A stretch of 64,000 nucleotides of DNA from Spiribacter salinus M19-40. GTDB taxonomy: Bacteria; Pseudomonadota; Gammaproteobacteria; Nitrococcales; Nitrococcaceae. Where the stretch lies: contig NC_021291.1 in assembly GCF_000319575.2 (NCBI RefSeq), positions 186,001-250,000 on the forward strand, read 5' to 3'. The notes below the pieces were generated by a model. It saw nothing but the letters and a program-made list of their open reading frames with translations, was not told where the DNA came from and made no database searches. The position numbers and the translations under genes were made by a program. Numbering within the stretch: position 1 is the first letter of the stretch; each line of letters opens with the position of its first letter. Below, piece by piece: positions 16,432-29,940 of this stretch.

Positions 16432-18288
16432 ATGAACAAGGTAATCACCCTGACGGCGCTGGCAGTCGCAGCCGGCGTTTCCACGAACCTGTACGCCCAA
16501 TCCAGCGAGAGCACCACTGAGCTCGATCCGATTATCGTCTCGGGGGGCATCTCCCCGGTCTCTGCCGATGAATTCGGACGGTCCAACACCATCATCACCC
16601 GCGAGCAGATTGAGGATCGTGGCTACGCCACGGTCCAGGATGCGCTCGAGGCGCAGCCGGGGGTTTCGATCAATGGCGATGCGCCGAGCAATCGGCAGGT
16701 GCGCATCCGCGGAGGTGAGGGTAATCACACCCTGGTGCTCATCAACGGCGTCCGCGCGGCTGCTGGCGACAGCGAGTACTACTTCCGCGGGCTGGATACC
16801 GGGTACATCGAGCGCATCGAGGTGCTGCGCGGGCCTCAGGCGGTGCCATTTGGTACCGACGCGTCGTCAGGCGTGATCAATATCATCACCACTGAGGCAG
16901 GGGAGGGCCTTGTCTATGGCGGATCGGTCGAGTTTGGTGACGGTGATCGAGAAAATGCCTATCTCACCTACGGCGACGAGCACAGCGAGTTCTCACTCAG
17001 TGTTTCCAATCTCAAAGATGACGGATTCGATTACAGTGGCAGTGGGGGTGAGAAGGACACCACGCGCTGGCAGTCAGTGACAACGAAAGGGCAGACCCAG
17101 ATCTCTGATCAGGTCACCGCCGGGTTTAGCTTTCGCTTTGCCGATGCGCACTACCGCTTCGATGACAATGATTTTGCTGCCGAGACGGAAGCTGGGTATG
17201 TCGTGGATGACGCGAGCAAATCAACGGCGGCCAAGGAAAGGGCGGGTAGCGCGCACCTTGAATACCGCAATTTGGATGAGACGTTAGCGCATCGTTTACG
17301 AGTGGATCGGACAACAAATCAAAATGACACCGTATCGGACAGTGTGACTAAGATCGTGTCCTACCGGCTGCAATATGCGGCAGATCAGCGTTCTGTGGAC
17401 AGTACTGAACAGCGCGTCAGCTTACTCGTCGAGCGCAAGGAAGACGCTGACTCCGGTGAGGTTCAGGATCGGGAAAGCGATAGCATCGGCCTGGAGTACA
17501 ACGGCTGGTTGTCAGAGGCGCTCAGCGTCCAGGCAGGGGTTCGCTACGATGACAACGAGGTGTTCTCCGATGCGACGAGCTGGAATATTGCGAGTAGCTA
17601 TTTTCTGGACAACAGCTGGCGGCTTCATGCATCCGCTGGCGCAGCGGTGGTGAATCCGACGTTTTTTGAGTTCACGGGGGGTGGTGATACAGCCCTGAAT
17701 GCTGACCTTCAGCCAGAGGAAAATCAGGGGTTTGACGTTGGGCTAGAAATGCCGGTGGCCGCAATCAATGGAGTGATTGACGTCACGTATTTTCAAGAAC
17801 GCCTGACCGACGAGATTTTTTCAGATACGCCATTCCCCGGGCCGTATGACTACGAAAACCGCGCGGGCGACAGTGATCGCCGCGGCATTGAGCTAAGTGC
17901 ATCGGCATCCCCCACGGCGTCCCTCAAACTGCGGGGCAGTTACACCTACCTCGATGCCGAGGATTCAGATGGCGATACGGTGATCCGCCGGCCACGTAAT
18001 GAGCTCGGGCTGGGCGCAACGTGGCAGCCACAAGGATCGTCAACGCAACTGTCTGCCGATCTTCGCCATGTCCGCGGCCTCTACGATGATCAGTTCTGGG
18101 TGGATGGAAAGACGGGTGCGCGCCTCCCCGACTTCACGGTCATGAATTTCGCAGCGACGCAGCCGATCACGTCTAACGTGGAGCTCACCGCGCGCATGAC
18201 CAATGCATTTGATGAGGAATATAGCGAGGTGTGGGGCTACGCGACCCGTGGTCGGGCCGGATTTGTCGGGTTGAGTGCCTCGTGGTAG
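16432..18288 (+). CDS. btuB: TonB-dependent vitamin B12 receptor BtuB
   Basis: About 618 residues from ATG 16432, chosen because it gives a clean signal peptide (MNKVITLTALAVAAGVSTNLYA); an in-frame ATG at 16411 also exists. A short TonB box-like stretch (LDPIIVSGG) is followed by the plug domain (EDRGYATVQDALEAQPGV..VRIRGGEGNHTLVLINGVR..RGPQAVPFGTDASSGVINI) and a 22-strand-type barrel ending in aromatic W (VGLSASW). The cobalamin riboswitch upstream and the btuFCD genes downstream identify the substrate. Confidence 0.94.
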   Translation: MNKVITLTALAVAAGVSTNLYAQSSESTTELDPIIVSGGISPVSADEFGRSNTIITREQIEDRGYATVQDALEAQPGVSINGDAPSNRQVRIRGGEGNHTLVLINGVRAAAGDSEYYFRGLDTGYIERIEVLRGPQAVPFGTDASSGVINIITTEAGEGLVYGGSVEFGDGDRENAYLTYGDEHSEFSLSVSNLKDDGFDYSGSGGEKDTTRWQSVTTKGQTQISDQVTAGFSFRFADAHYRFDDNDFAAETEAGYVVDDASKSTAAKERAGSAHLEYRNLDETLAHRLRVDRTTNQNDTVSDSVTKIVSYRLQYAADQRSVDSTEQRVSLLVERKEDADSGEVQDRESDSIGLEYNGWLSEALSVQAGVRYDDNEVFSDATSWNIASSYFLDNSWRLHASAGAAVVNPTFFEFTGGGDTALNADLQPEENQGFDVGLEMPVAAINGVIDVTYFQERLTDEIFSDTPFPGPYDYENRAGDSDRRGIELSASASPTASLKLRGSYTYLDAEDSDGDTVIRRPRNELGLGATWQPQGSSTQLSADLRHVRGLYDDQFWVDGKTGARLPDFTVMNFAATQPITSNVELTARMTNAFDEEYSEVWGYATRGRAGFVGLSASW

Positions 18289-19127
18289 CGCGGTGGCTGG
18301 TGTGGGCGCTGGCGGCGGTTCTGTGGCCGGCGCTCGCGTTTGCGCAGACGGCTGACGAGGCGCCGCAGCGGGTCGTCTCCGTGAATGTCTGCACGGATCA
18401 GCTCGCCATGCTGGTGGCCGGTGAGGATCAGCTGGTTTCGGTCTCCGCGCTATCGCAGGATTCGTCGAGTTCCGCGATGGCGGATGAGGCGGCGCAATAT
18501 CCCGTTAATCACGGTCGGGCCGAGGAGATCCATCTGCTCGAGCCGGATCTGGTGATCGCCGGTCGATTCAGCGCCACGCAGATGGTCTCGATGCTGCGGA
18601 GGCTCGATATTCCGGTCGAGGTATTTGAGCCGGCAACATCAATCGCTGACGTGCGCGCCAATATCCGGCGCATGGGCGAGGTGCTGGGGCGTACGGATCA
18701 GGCTGAAGCCCTCGTGGAGGCGTTTGACGGCCAACTGGCCATGCTCTCGGAACCCCCTATTGATCCCCCAACGGCCGCGCTTTATTTCCCGAACGGATAT
18801 ACCCGCGGTGAGGACACGTTAGTTGGCGACATCGTCAAGGCGGCTGGTTTTGCCAATCTTGCCAGTGACTTCGAGATTCAGGCGGGTGCACACCTGCCCC
18901 TCGAGCAGCTCGTGCTGGCTGGCCCAGAGCTTGTCATTACCGGCAGCCGACATCGCGGGAATAGCCGCTCAGAGGCGATCCTTCAGCATCCGGCCCTGGA
19001 TGAGGCCGCGCAATTCGGCACGCACCGCGGGCTCACCAACCGTGACTGGATCTGCGGGACGCCGCGGGTACTGGCAGCGATTGACCGCATCGGCTCGCTG
19101 CGCGGGCGGCTGATCGGAACCCGATGA
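18282..19127 (+). CDS. btuF: Cobalamin-binding periplasmic protein BtuF-like
   Basis: About 281 residues from GTG 18282, 7 bp inside the btuB stop, giving the signal peptide VVARWLVWALAAVLWPALAFAQ. The mature part starts RVVSVNVCTDQLAMLVAG, typical of helical-backbone BtuF/FecB-type binding proteins, with ALYFPNGYTRGEDTLVGDIVKAAGFAN later. Position between the B12 receptor and the FecCD-type permease makes cobalamin the likely ligand. Confidence 0.88.
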   Translation: MVARWLVWALAAVLWPALAFAQTADEAPQRVVSVNVCTDQLAMLVAGEDQLVSVSALSQDSSSSAMADEAAQYPVNHGRAEEIHLLEPDLVIAGRFSATQMVSMLRRLDIPVEVFEPATSIADVRANIRRMGEVLGRTDQAEALVEAFDGQLAMLSEPPIDPPTAALYFPNGYTRGEDTLVGDIVKAAGFANLASDFEIQAGAHLPLEQLVLAGPELVITGSRHRGNSRSEAILQHPALDEAAQFGTHRGLTNRDWICGTPRVLAAIDRIGSLRGRLIGTR

Positions 19128-20107
19128 GACGGTTGATGGCCGGACTGGTGGTGCTTGTGGTGGGGCTTTTCCTGGCCTCGCTGACCGTGGGACCGGCTTC
19201 CATCGGTGTTGGGCCGAGTTTGCAGGCCCTCTTTGGCAATCCGGACACGCCTCTGGGCCTGGTCATGCAGGAAATCCGCCTGCCCCGTGCCATTCTGGCT
19301 GTGCTGGTCGGTGGCAGCCTGGGGCTCTCGGGCGCCGCGATGCAGGGGTATCTGCGCAACCCACTGGCGGAGCCGGGGTTGCTGGGTGTCTCCGGATCGG
19401 CCGCGCTGGGTGCGGTGCTCGCCATACAAACCGGGCTGGCGGCCAGCTTCCCGCTGGGCCTGCCCCTGGCAGCGCTCACCGGTGCGGTCATTGGGGTGGT
19501 GTTGATCACGCTGCTGGCTGGCGCGAAGGGCGGATCGCTCAGTCTCATTCTCGCGGGGATCGCCATCTCGGCGTTGGCGAGTGCGTTGGTGTCGCTGGCG
19601 CTTAACCTCTCTCCGAACCCGTTTGCCACCAGTGAGATCGTCTTCTGGATGATGGGCTCGCTGGCCGATCGCTCCATGGAACACGTCGTGCTGGCGCTGC
19701 CGTTTGTGTTGGTGGGGGCGCTGATGCTGATTACCCTCGGGCGGCCGCTGGATGCGATGACGCTGGGCGAAGACGCGGCGGAGTCATTGGGGATGCGGTT
19801 GGCCCGTGTGCGGCTGCAGCTCATTCTGGGCACGGCGCTGGTGGTCGGGGCGAGCACGGCCGTTGCGGGTACGATCGGGTTTGTGGGGCTCGTCGTGCCG
19901 CATCTGCTGCGGCCCCTGGTGGGCGCGATGCCGGGGCGGCTCCTATTGGCCAGTGCGTTGGGTGGCGCAACGATGGTCCTCCTCGCCGATATCCTCGTTC
20001 GCGTCATCCTGCCGCAGGCGGATCTCAAGCTCGGTGTGGTGACGGCGCTGATCGGGGCGCCGTTGTTCTTGCACCTGATTTATCAGACACGCCGAGAGCT
20101 CGCATGA
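19124..20107 (+). CDS. btuC: FecCD-family ABC permease BtuC
   Basis: 327 residues, about ten transmembrane helices. The family motifs RLPRAILAVLVGGSLGLSGAAMQGYLRNPLAEPGLLGVSGSAALGAV and TVAGTIGFVGLVVPHLLRPLVG are conserved. Overlaps both btuF and btuD by 4 bp. Forms the cobalamin import channel with BtuD. Confidence 0.93.
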   Translation: MRRLMAGLVVLVVGLFLASLTVGPASIGVGPSLQALFGNPDTPLGLVMQEIRLPRAILAVLVGGSLGLSGAAMQGYLRNPLAEPGLLGVSGSAALGAVLAIQTGLAASFPLGLPLAALTGAVIGVVLITLLAGAKGGSLSLILAGIAISALASALVSLALNLSPNPFATSEIVFWMMGSLADRSMEHVVLALPFVLVGALMLITLGRPLDAMTLGEDAAESLGMRLARVRLQLILGTALVVGASTAVAGTIGFVGLVVPHLLRPLVGAMPGRLLLASALGGATMVLLADILVRVILPQADLKLGVVTALIGAPLFLHLIYQTRRELA

Positions 20108-20865
20108 GCCTGCTTGAACTCAAGGACTTATCTGTCGATCTGGGGCATCGCTCGGTGATCACCGATGCGTCGTTTGCCATCGGCGAAGGCGAGCTGGTCG
20201 GGTTGATTGGTCCCAATGGTGCCGGCAAGACGACGCTGATGCGCGCGGCGCTCGGGCTGATCGATGCCGGGGGCTATAGCTCACTGGGGGCGCTGTCTGA
20301 TCAGCAACGCGCGCAGGCCGTCGCCTGGATGCCCCAGGAGCGCGGCGTGGCTTGGCCGATCCAGGTCCAGGACCTGGTGATGCTCGGCCGCCTGCCCCAC
20401 CGTGGCGCACGGGCGCCCATCCATCCATCAGATCAGGCGGCGGTGGCCGAGGCGATCGATCAGGTGGGGTTGGCGGGCTTCGAGCAGCGCCCGGCGACGC
20501 AACTCTCCGCCGGCGAGCGAACACGCGCCCTGATCGCCCGGGCCCTGGCGCAGGACACGCCGCTGGTCATGGCGGACGAGCCCATTGCCGGGCTCGATCC
20601 CGCTCATCAGATCACCACCATGGAGACCTTCGCGGGGCTCGCTGCGGCGGGACGATCGGTGATGCTGTCGATCCACGATCTGGGCCTGGCCGCGCGACAC
20701 TGTTCACGGCTGATCTTGCTGGGTGAGCGGCGGGTGGTGGCGGATGGCACACCGGCGCAGGTGCTCACCGCCGAGCATCTGGCGCGGATTTTTCATATTG
20801 AGGCGTATTTCGCCGAGACTGAGCACGGCCCGGTCTATCAGTCACTGCGGGTGCTCGGCGTTTGA
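20104..20865 (+). CDS. btuD: Cobalamin ABC transporter ATPase BtuD
   Basis: 253 residues. Walker A GPNGAGKT (36-43), signature LSAGERTRALIARAL (an A replaces the usual second G of LSGGE, as in many FecE/BtuD proteins), Walker B LVMADEPIAGLD and H-loop SIHDLGLAARH. Last gene of the btuBFCD operon. Confidence 0.93.
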   Translation: MSLLELKDLSVDLGHRSVITDASFAIGEGELVGLIGPNGAGKTTLMRAALGLIDAGGYSSLGALSDQQRAQAVAWMPQERGVAWPIQVQDLVMLGRLPHRGARAPIHPSDQAAVAEAIDQVGLAGFEQRPATQLSAGERTRALIARALAQDTPLVMADEPIAGLDPAHQITTMETFAGLAAAGRSVMLSIHDLGLAARHCSRLILLGERRVVADGTPAQVLTAEHLARIFHIEAYFAETEHGPVYQSLRVLGV

Positions 20866-20913
20866 GGTTTCGTGGATTAACGAGTAGCAGACTTTGTCGA
20901 TATCCTACGCGCC

Positions 20914-21702
20914 ATGACAATCCGCATCATGACCGCCAACTTGAACGGCATCCGCTCTGCCCAACGCAAGGGCTTTTTCGAGTGGCTGGAGGCCGAGCAA
21001 CCGGATGTTTTATGCATCCAGGAGACGAAGGCCCAGCAGGCGCAGCTTGAGGGCGGGCCCTACTTTCCCGAGGGCTATCACACGGCCTTTGCTGACGCCG
21101 AGAAAAAGGGCTATAGCGGCGTGGCGGTCTACAGTCGCCAGGCGCCGGATCACTATGGGTATGGCCTTGGCATGCCCGAGATCGACCGCGAGGGCCGCTG
21201 GCTTGAGGCCCGCTTCGGCCAGCTGAGCGTCGTGTCCTTCTACATGCCGTCGGGCAGCTCTGGCGAGCACCGCCAGGGGGTGAAGGATGCCTTTATGGAG
21301 CCTCTGCTCGAGCGGCTAAAGGCCATGGCCAACGACGGCCGTGAATACATCATCTGCGGCGACTGGAATATTGCGCATACCTGGCGGGATCTGAAGAACT
21401 GGCGCTCTAATCAAAAGAACTCGGGCTTCCTGCCCCACGAGCGCGAGTGGATGGATCGGTTGTTCGGCGAGGCGGGGTTCGTTGATGTGTTTCGTGAGGT
21501 GAACGACGCGCCGGATGAGTACACCTGGTGGTCATTTCGTGGCCAGGCCTGGGTCAACAACACGGGGTGGCGCATTGACTATCAGGTGGCCACGCCGGGC
21601 ATTGCGGCGCGGGCCGTGGATGCCCACATTCACCGAGCGGATCGGTTCTCCGATCACGCCCCGCTCACCATCGACTACGATGCGTCGATGGACTTGAGAT
21701 AA
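20914..21702 (+). CDS. xthA: Exodeoxyribonuclease III
   Basis: 262 residues, AP endonuclease / 3'-5' exonuclease of base-excision repair. Shows MTANLNGIRSAQRKGF, the metal-binding Glu in CIQETKAQ, CGDWNIAHTWRDLKNW, GWRIDYQVATPG and the terminal SDHAPLTIDY. Its last 28 bp overlap the convergent glutaredoxin gene. Confidence 0.96.
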   Translation: MTIRIMTANLNGIRSAQRKGFFEWLEAEQPDVLCIQETKAQQAQLEGGPYFPEGYHTAFADAEKKGYSGVAVYSRQAPDHYGYGLGMPEIDREGRWLEARFGQLSVVSFYMPSGSSGEHRQGVKDAFMEPLLERLKAMANDGREYIICGDWNIAHTWRDLKNWRSNQKNSGFLPHEREWMDRLFGEAGFVDVFREVNDAPDEYTWWSFRGQAWVNNTGWRIDYQVATPGIAARAVDAHIHRADRFSDHAPLTIDYDASMDLR

Positions 21703-21950
21703 TCGATGATGTCGCTGGATTCGTAGAGCCACTCCACGCGGCCGTCCGGGTACTCGATCCGCAGGCACGGCACCATGCCCTTCCCGCCCCCTTCGATCAG
21801 CTCCTCCCGACGGCCGGGCTCACGCAGAATGTTGCGCGACTCGACTTCCACGCCAAGATCCTGCGTTGAGCGGCGCACCATCTGACAGAAGCCGCAGAGC
21901 TCGTGCTCGTAGAGGGCGAGATGGCTGGGTGTCTGTGCGGTTTCGCTCAT
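21675..21950 (-). CDS. Glutaredoxin-like protein (CGFC active site)
   Basis: 91 residues. Thioredoxin fold with a dithiol motif CGFCQMVRR near residue 19, GMVPCLRIEYPDG (cis-Pro) and a C-terminal YESSDIIDYL, a layout shared by glutaredoxins and the N-terminal domain of glutathione S-transferases. It is 13 bp upstream of no other redox gene but follows trxB on the same strand, which suggests a shared thiol-redox operon. Confidence 0.85.
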   Translation of the reverse strand: MSETAQTPSHLALYEHELCGFCQMVRRSTQDLGVEVESRNILREPGRREELIEGGGKGMVPCLRIEYPDGRVEWLYESSDIIDYLKSIDAS

Positions 21951-21963
21951 GCGTTCTGACCTT

Positions 21964-22983
<1,020 letters not shown>

Positions 22984-24363
22984 CTATTGTCTATCCGCAC
23001 TGGTGGCAGCGTCCACCGGTAGGGGATGACGGTTATGTTTCATCATGACCATAATCAGGACAACGGCGGGCAGGCCAAGTGCCGCGGCAAGGGTGAAGAA
23101 CACCGGATAGCCAAGGGCATCGACGACGATGCCGCCAAACCCACTGAGGAACTTGCCGGGCAGCGTCATGAGTGAGCTGAACAGCGCATACTGGGTGGCC
23201 GTGTAGGCGGTGTTGGTCAGGCTGGAGAGCCAGGCGATGAAGACCGATCCGGCGAGACCACCGGACAGGTTGTCGGCACTGATCGTAAGCACGAGGGCCC
23301 AGGTTGCGCCGCCCTGTCCGGCCATCCAGGCAAATAACAGGTTCGTTGTGGCGGCTAACACGGCACCCGCGAGCAGTGGACGCATCAAACCGTAGCGTGC
23401 GGCCAGGGCACCGCCCAGCACGGCGCCGAGCATCGTCATGGCCAGCCCGTAGGCGCCACTGATGTTCGCAATTACCGCTTTGCTGTAACCCAAATCGATG
23501 TACAGGGGGTTGGCCATACTGGCCATGGCGATATCGGAAATCCGGAAGCTTGCGACTACACCCAGCACCACCATGGCAAACCAGCCGTAGCGCCCCAGGA
23601 AGTCCACCAGGGGGCAGACCACTGCACCAATCAACCAGGCGCCGGTTTGTTGAAGCCACCGCGGCAGTTGCGGGTTGCGCTCAATAAAGGCAATAGCGCG
23701 TTCCTCGCGCGCGGCGGTGATGCGGTCGATGCCCGTCGCGGGTTCGGGGCGCAACAGGACGGTTAGCATGCCAACGCCCATTAAGCCGGCCATGACCAAG
23801 TAAGCTGTCCGCCAGGAGGCCAGTTCGGCCAGGTACAAAGCGCCGGTGTAAGAGGCGAGGATCGCCAGTCGGTATCCCATCTGGTAGGCCGCGGCGAGCG
23901 CGCCCTGGAAGGCCTCCACATCCGATTCGATGCGAAAGGCATCAATAGCGACATCCTGCGTGGCGGAAGAAAAGGCCACCAGCAAGGCAAGCAGCGCCAC
24001 GGGGAGCAGGGCGGCACGCGGATCGACCAGCGCCATCCCAAACAGTCCCAGGGCGACACCGAGTTGCCCGAGCAAGATCCAGGCCCGCCGGCGGCCAAGC
24101 CAGCGCGTAAGCCCTGGAAGCGGGAGCCGGTCCACCACGGGCGACCAGACAAACTTAATCGAGTAGGTGATGCCGACCCAGCTGAAAAAGCCAATGGCAG
24201 TGCGGCTGACGTCCATCTCCCGCAACCACGCGCTGAGCGTGGCGAATACGAGCATAAAGGGCAGGCCTGCCGAAAAACCGAGAAAGAGCATGGTCACAAC
24301 GCTGGGCCGCCGGTAGACGGCGAGCGCGTCACGCCAGCTTTTAACAGGGGGTTGCTCAGTCAT
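22984..24363 (-). CDS. ampG: AmpG-family muropeptide MFS permease
   Basis: 459 residues from ATG 24363 (MTEQPPVKSWRDALAVYRRPSVV); the open frame extends further upstream but without coding character. Twelve or more hydrophobic segments. LFLGFSAGLPFMLVFATLSAWLREM, YSIKFVWSPVVDRLPLP and AFRIESDVEAFQGALAAAYQMGYR are typical of AmpG, which imports anhydromuropeptides for peptidoglycan recycling. Confidence 0.92.
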   Translation of the reverse strand: MTEQPPVKSWRDALAVYRRPSVVTMLFLGFSAGLPFMLVFATLSAWLREMDVSRTAIGFFSWVGITYSIKFVWSPVVDRLPLPGLTRWLGRRRAWILLGQLGVALGLFGMALVDPRAALLPVALLALLVAFSSATQDVAIDAFRIESDVEAFQGALAAAYQMGYRLAILASYTGALYLAELASWRTAYLVMAGLMGVGMLTVLLRPEPATGIDRITAAREERAIAFIERNPQLPRWLQQTGAWLIGAVVCPLVDFLGRYGWFAMVVLGVVASFRISDIAMASMANPLYIDLGYSKAVIANISGAYGLAMTMLGAVLGGALAARYGLMRPLLAGAVLAATTNLLFAWMAGQGGATWALVLTISADNLSGGLAGSVFIAWLSSLTNTAYTATQYALFSSLMTLPGKFLSGFGGIVVDALGYPVFFTLAAALGLPAVVLIMVMMKHNRHPLPVDAATSADRQ

Positions 24364-24413
24364 CGCCGCATGGTCGTCGATGCGCTGCGTGCCGGCAAGT
24401 CGTTTGGCCTTTC

Positions 24414-24442
24414 TTGAACCCCTGTCGCCCATTGGCCAGAAT
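24414..24442 (+). promoter_or_regulatory. Putative sigma-70 promoter of ppc
   Basis: TTGAAC (24414-24419) and CAGAAT (24437-24442) are 17 bp apart, about 40 bp upstream of the ppc ATG in the gap between divergent ampG and ppc. Each box matches the consensus at 4 of 6 positions. Confidence 0.4.
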
Positions 24443-24480
24443 GCCCTGTTTCGGGGAGCCCGGGCCAAGGGAGAACGGGG

Positions 24481-27123
24481 ATGAGCGAGAATCGCAGCGA
24501 TGCCCCATTGCGCGAAGATATTCGGCAGCTCGGTGGATTGCTGGGTAGCACCATCCATGAGCAGGCGGGCGAGACCGTCTACGAGACGATCGAGGAGGTG
24601 CGTGGGCTCGCGAAAGATGCGCGCGCGGGCGATGGCGCGGCCGCTGAAGCCCTGGAAAAGCGCCTGGGGGAGCTTCCCGATGAGATGATCGTGCCGGTGG
24701 TGCGGGCGTTCTCACAATTTCTGAACCTGGCCAATATTGCTGAGCAGCACCACCGGGTGCGCCGCAGCCGGGCCTGGGTGCGTGATCCGGACACCGGGCC
24801 ATTGCGGGGTTCTCTCGAAGAATTCTTCAAGCGCATGCTGCCGGACACTGAGCCGGACGACTTGTACAACACCATCGCTCACCTTGATATCGAGCTGGTG
24901 CTGACCGCGCACCCGACAGAGGTGATGCGCCGCTCGATGCTGCAAAAGTACAACCACATTGCAGGACTGCTCGACGAGGGCGACCGGGTCGATCCAACGC
25001 CAGAAGAGATCGAAGAGGTGCACCAGGCCCTCAAGCGGGAGATCACGGCGGCCTGGGAGACCGATGAAATCCGCCGCCGGCGTCCAGCTCCCCAGGATGA
25101 GGCACGCTGGGGCATGGCGGTCATCGAGCAAACGCTATGGGATGTGGTGCCGCACTATTTGCGGCGACTCGATCGGATGCTGCAGCGCCAGACGGGTAAG
25201 TCATTGCCGCTGAATGCCGCGCCGATTCATTTTGGCTCCTGGATGGGCGGCGATCGCGACGGGAACCCGCGAGTCACCTCAGCGGTAACCCGTGAGGTCT
25301 GCCTGCTTAATCGCTGGAAGGCCGTTGAGCTGTATGAGCGTGAGGTGGGTGAACTGGTCGAGGAGCTCTCGCTGCAGTGCGCGAGCGACGAGCTGCGCGA
25401 TTGGGTGGGTGACGCCTGGGAGCCCTATCGGACTGCGCTCAAGGCCGTACGTGACCGGCTATTGGCCACCCGTCACTGGATCGAGGCGCGGCTCGCTGGC
25501 CGCCGCCCGGCCGAGGGGCTGATCTACTGGCGCGCTGATGAGCTTCGTGAACCGTTGATGGTTTGTTATCGCTCGTTGCACGAGAGCGGGGCCGCCGTCG
25601 TGGCCGAAGGCCGCCTTAAAGATCTGCTACGGCGTTTGTCCGTTTTTGGGCTGACGCTGATGCGGGTGGATATTCGCCAGGAATCGACTCGACATACCGA
25701 GGTGCTCGACGCGCTGACCCAGGCGCTTGGCATCGGCAGCTACGAGGCCTGGAGTGAGGAGGAGCGCCAACGGTTCCTGATTCGGGAGATTGATAGCCGC
25801 CGGCCGTTAATCCCCAGGGATTTTGAACCGAGCGATGAGGTCGCCGAGGTCCTCGAAACACTGCGTGTGATCGCGGAAATGGGCGCTGACTCGTTGGGTG
25901 CCTATGTGATCTCCATGGCCTCGAAGCCCTCCGACATCCTGGCGGTGAAGCTGCTGCAAAAGGAAGTCGGTGTGGTCTCCCCGCTCCGGGTAGTCCCGCT
26001 TTTCGAGACGCTTACCGATCTGCAGGGTGCTCAGACCTGCCTGGAACAGCTGCTGGCTATCCCTTGGTACCGCCAGCATATTGATGGCTTTCAGGAGGTG
26101 ATGATTGGCTATTCTGACTCCGCGAAGGACGCCAGTCATCTGACCGCGGCCTGGGCGCTGTATCAGACCCAGGAGCAGCTCGTGGCCACGGCGCGTGAGC
26201 AGGGCATCCGGCTCATTCTCTTCCACGGCCGCGGTGGCTCTATTGGTCGAGGTGGTGGCCCGACGCATGCGGCTATTCTCTCCCAGCCACCGGGGTCGGT
26301 AGACGGGCGCTTGCGGGTCACTGAGCAGGGCGAGGTGATTCAGGCGAAATTCGGCCTGCGCGGCATTGCTGAGCGTAATCTTGAGCTCTACACCACCGCG
26401 GTTGCCGAGGCCACGCTGGCGCCGCCCCAGCCGCCTGAAGCCAATTGGCGGGCGCTCATGGATCAGCTTGCTGAGACCTCCTGCGAGGTCTACCGCACAC
26501 TGGTCCGGGAGACGCCGGAATTCATTGACTATTTCCGGCATGCCACGCCAGAGCATGAGATCAGTCACCTGGCCATCGGGAGTCGGCCCGCTCGGCGCAA
26601 ACCCACTGTGGGCGTGGAGAGCTTGCGCGCGATCCCCTGGATTTTTGCCTGGACGCAGACCCGGCTGTTGCTGCCGGCCTGGCTGGGGATTGGGGAGGCG
26701 CTACGGGTGGCGCTGGAAAATGGCCACGAGGCCGAGCTCCAGCGGATGTATCAGCACTGGCCGTTCTTTCGCGCGTTCGTCGACATGATTGAAATGGTGC
26801 TCGCCAAGAGTGATCCGGCGGTGGCAGCCTGGTACGACAACCGGCTGGTCCCCGAGGCGCTGCGCCCGCTGGGTGCCGGTCTGCGTGATCGTCATGCCGA
26901 GACGCGCCAAACCGTGTTGACGGTGAGTGGTCATGACAACCCCCTGGACGAGGCACCGGTCGTCCAGCGCTCGGTGGGTGTGCGCAATCCCTATGTGGAT
27001 CCACTGAACCTGATTCAGGTTGAGTTACTGGATCGTGTGCGCCACGGTCATGAGGAGGATCTGCGCGAGGCGCTCATGATCTGTATCAATGGCATTGCCG
27101 CCGGCATGCGCAACACGGGATAA
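24481..27123 (+). CDS. ppc: Phosphoenolpyruvate carboxylase
   Basis: 880 residues, the usual bacterial length. Carboxylates PEP to oxaloacetate to refill the TCA cycle. Catalytic His motif [42 protein letters not shown], the mobile loop [19 protein letters not shown] and the conserved C-terminal NTG are all present. Preceded by a good purine-rich ribosome site. pyrE follows after 4 bp. Confidence 0.97.
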   Translation: MSENRSDAPLREDIRQLGGLLGSTIHEQAGETVYETIEEVRGLAKDARAGDGAAAEALEKRLGELPDEMIVPVVRAFSQFLNLANIAEQHHRVRRSRAWVRDPDTGPLRGSLEEFFKRMLPDTEPDDLYNTIAHLDIELVLTAHPTEVMRRSMLQKYNHIAGLLDEGDRVDPTPEEIEEVHQALKREITAAWETDEIRRRRPAPQDEARWGMAVIEQTLWDVVPHYLRRLDRMLQRQTGKSLPLNAAPIHFGSWMGGDRDGNPRVTSAVTREVCLLNRWKAVELYEREVGELVEELSLQCASDELRDWVGDAWEPYRTALKAVRDRLLATRHWIEARLAGRRPAEGLIYWRADELREPLMVCYRSLHESGAAVVAEGRLKDLLRRLSVFGLTLMRVDIRQESTRHTEVLDALTQALGIGSYEAWSEEERQRFLIREIDSRRPLIPRDFEPSDEVAEVLETLRVIAEMGADSLGAYVISMASKPSDILAVKLLQKEVGVVSPLRVVPLFETLTDLQGAQTCLEQLLAIPWYRQHIDGFQEVMIGYSDSAKDASHLTAAWALYQTQEQLVATAREQGIRLILFHGRGGSIGRGGGPTHAAILSQPPGSVDGRLRVTEQGEVIQAKFGLRGIAERNLELYTTAVAEATLAPPQPPEANWRALMDQLAETSCEVYRTLVRETPEFIDYFRHATPEHEISHLAIGSRPARRKPTVGVESLRAIPWIFAWTQTRLLLPAWLGIGEALRVALENGHEAELQRMYQHWPFFRAFVDMIEMVLAKSDPAVAAWYDNRLVPEALRPLGAGLRDRHAETRQTVLTVSGHDNPLDEAPVVQRSVGVRNPYVDPLNLIQVELLDRVRHGHEEDLREALMICINGIAAGMRNTG

Positions 27124-27127
27124 GCCC

Positions 27128-29849
<2,722 letters not shown>

Positions 29850-29940
29850 GGCTCAGGCTCCTCAAACGATGTTGTTGTCATCGAGATTAGAGCGATGGTT
29901 CAGCGCTGGGTAGCGAAACCCGAGCTACCCTTGATCCGGG

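Noticed and set aside
15805-16728. Open frame antisense to trmB, the riboswitch and btuB
   Set aside because: It crosses a structured RNA and two real genes, has no ribosome site and no recognisable domain.
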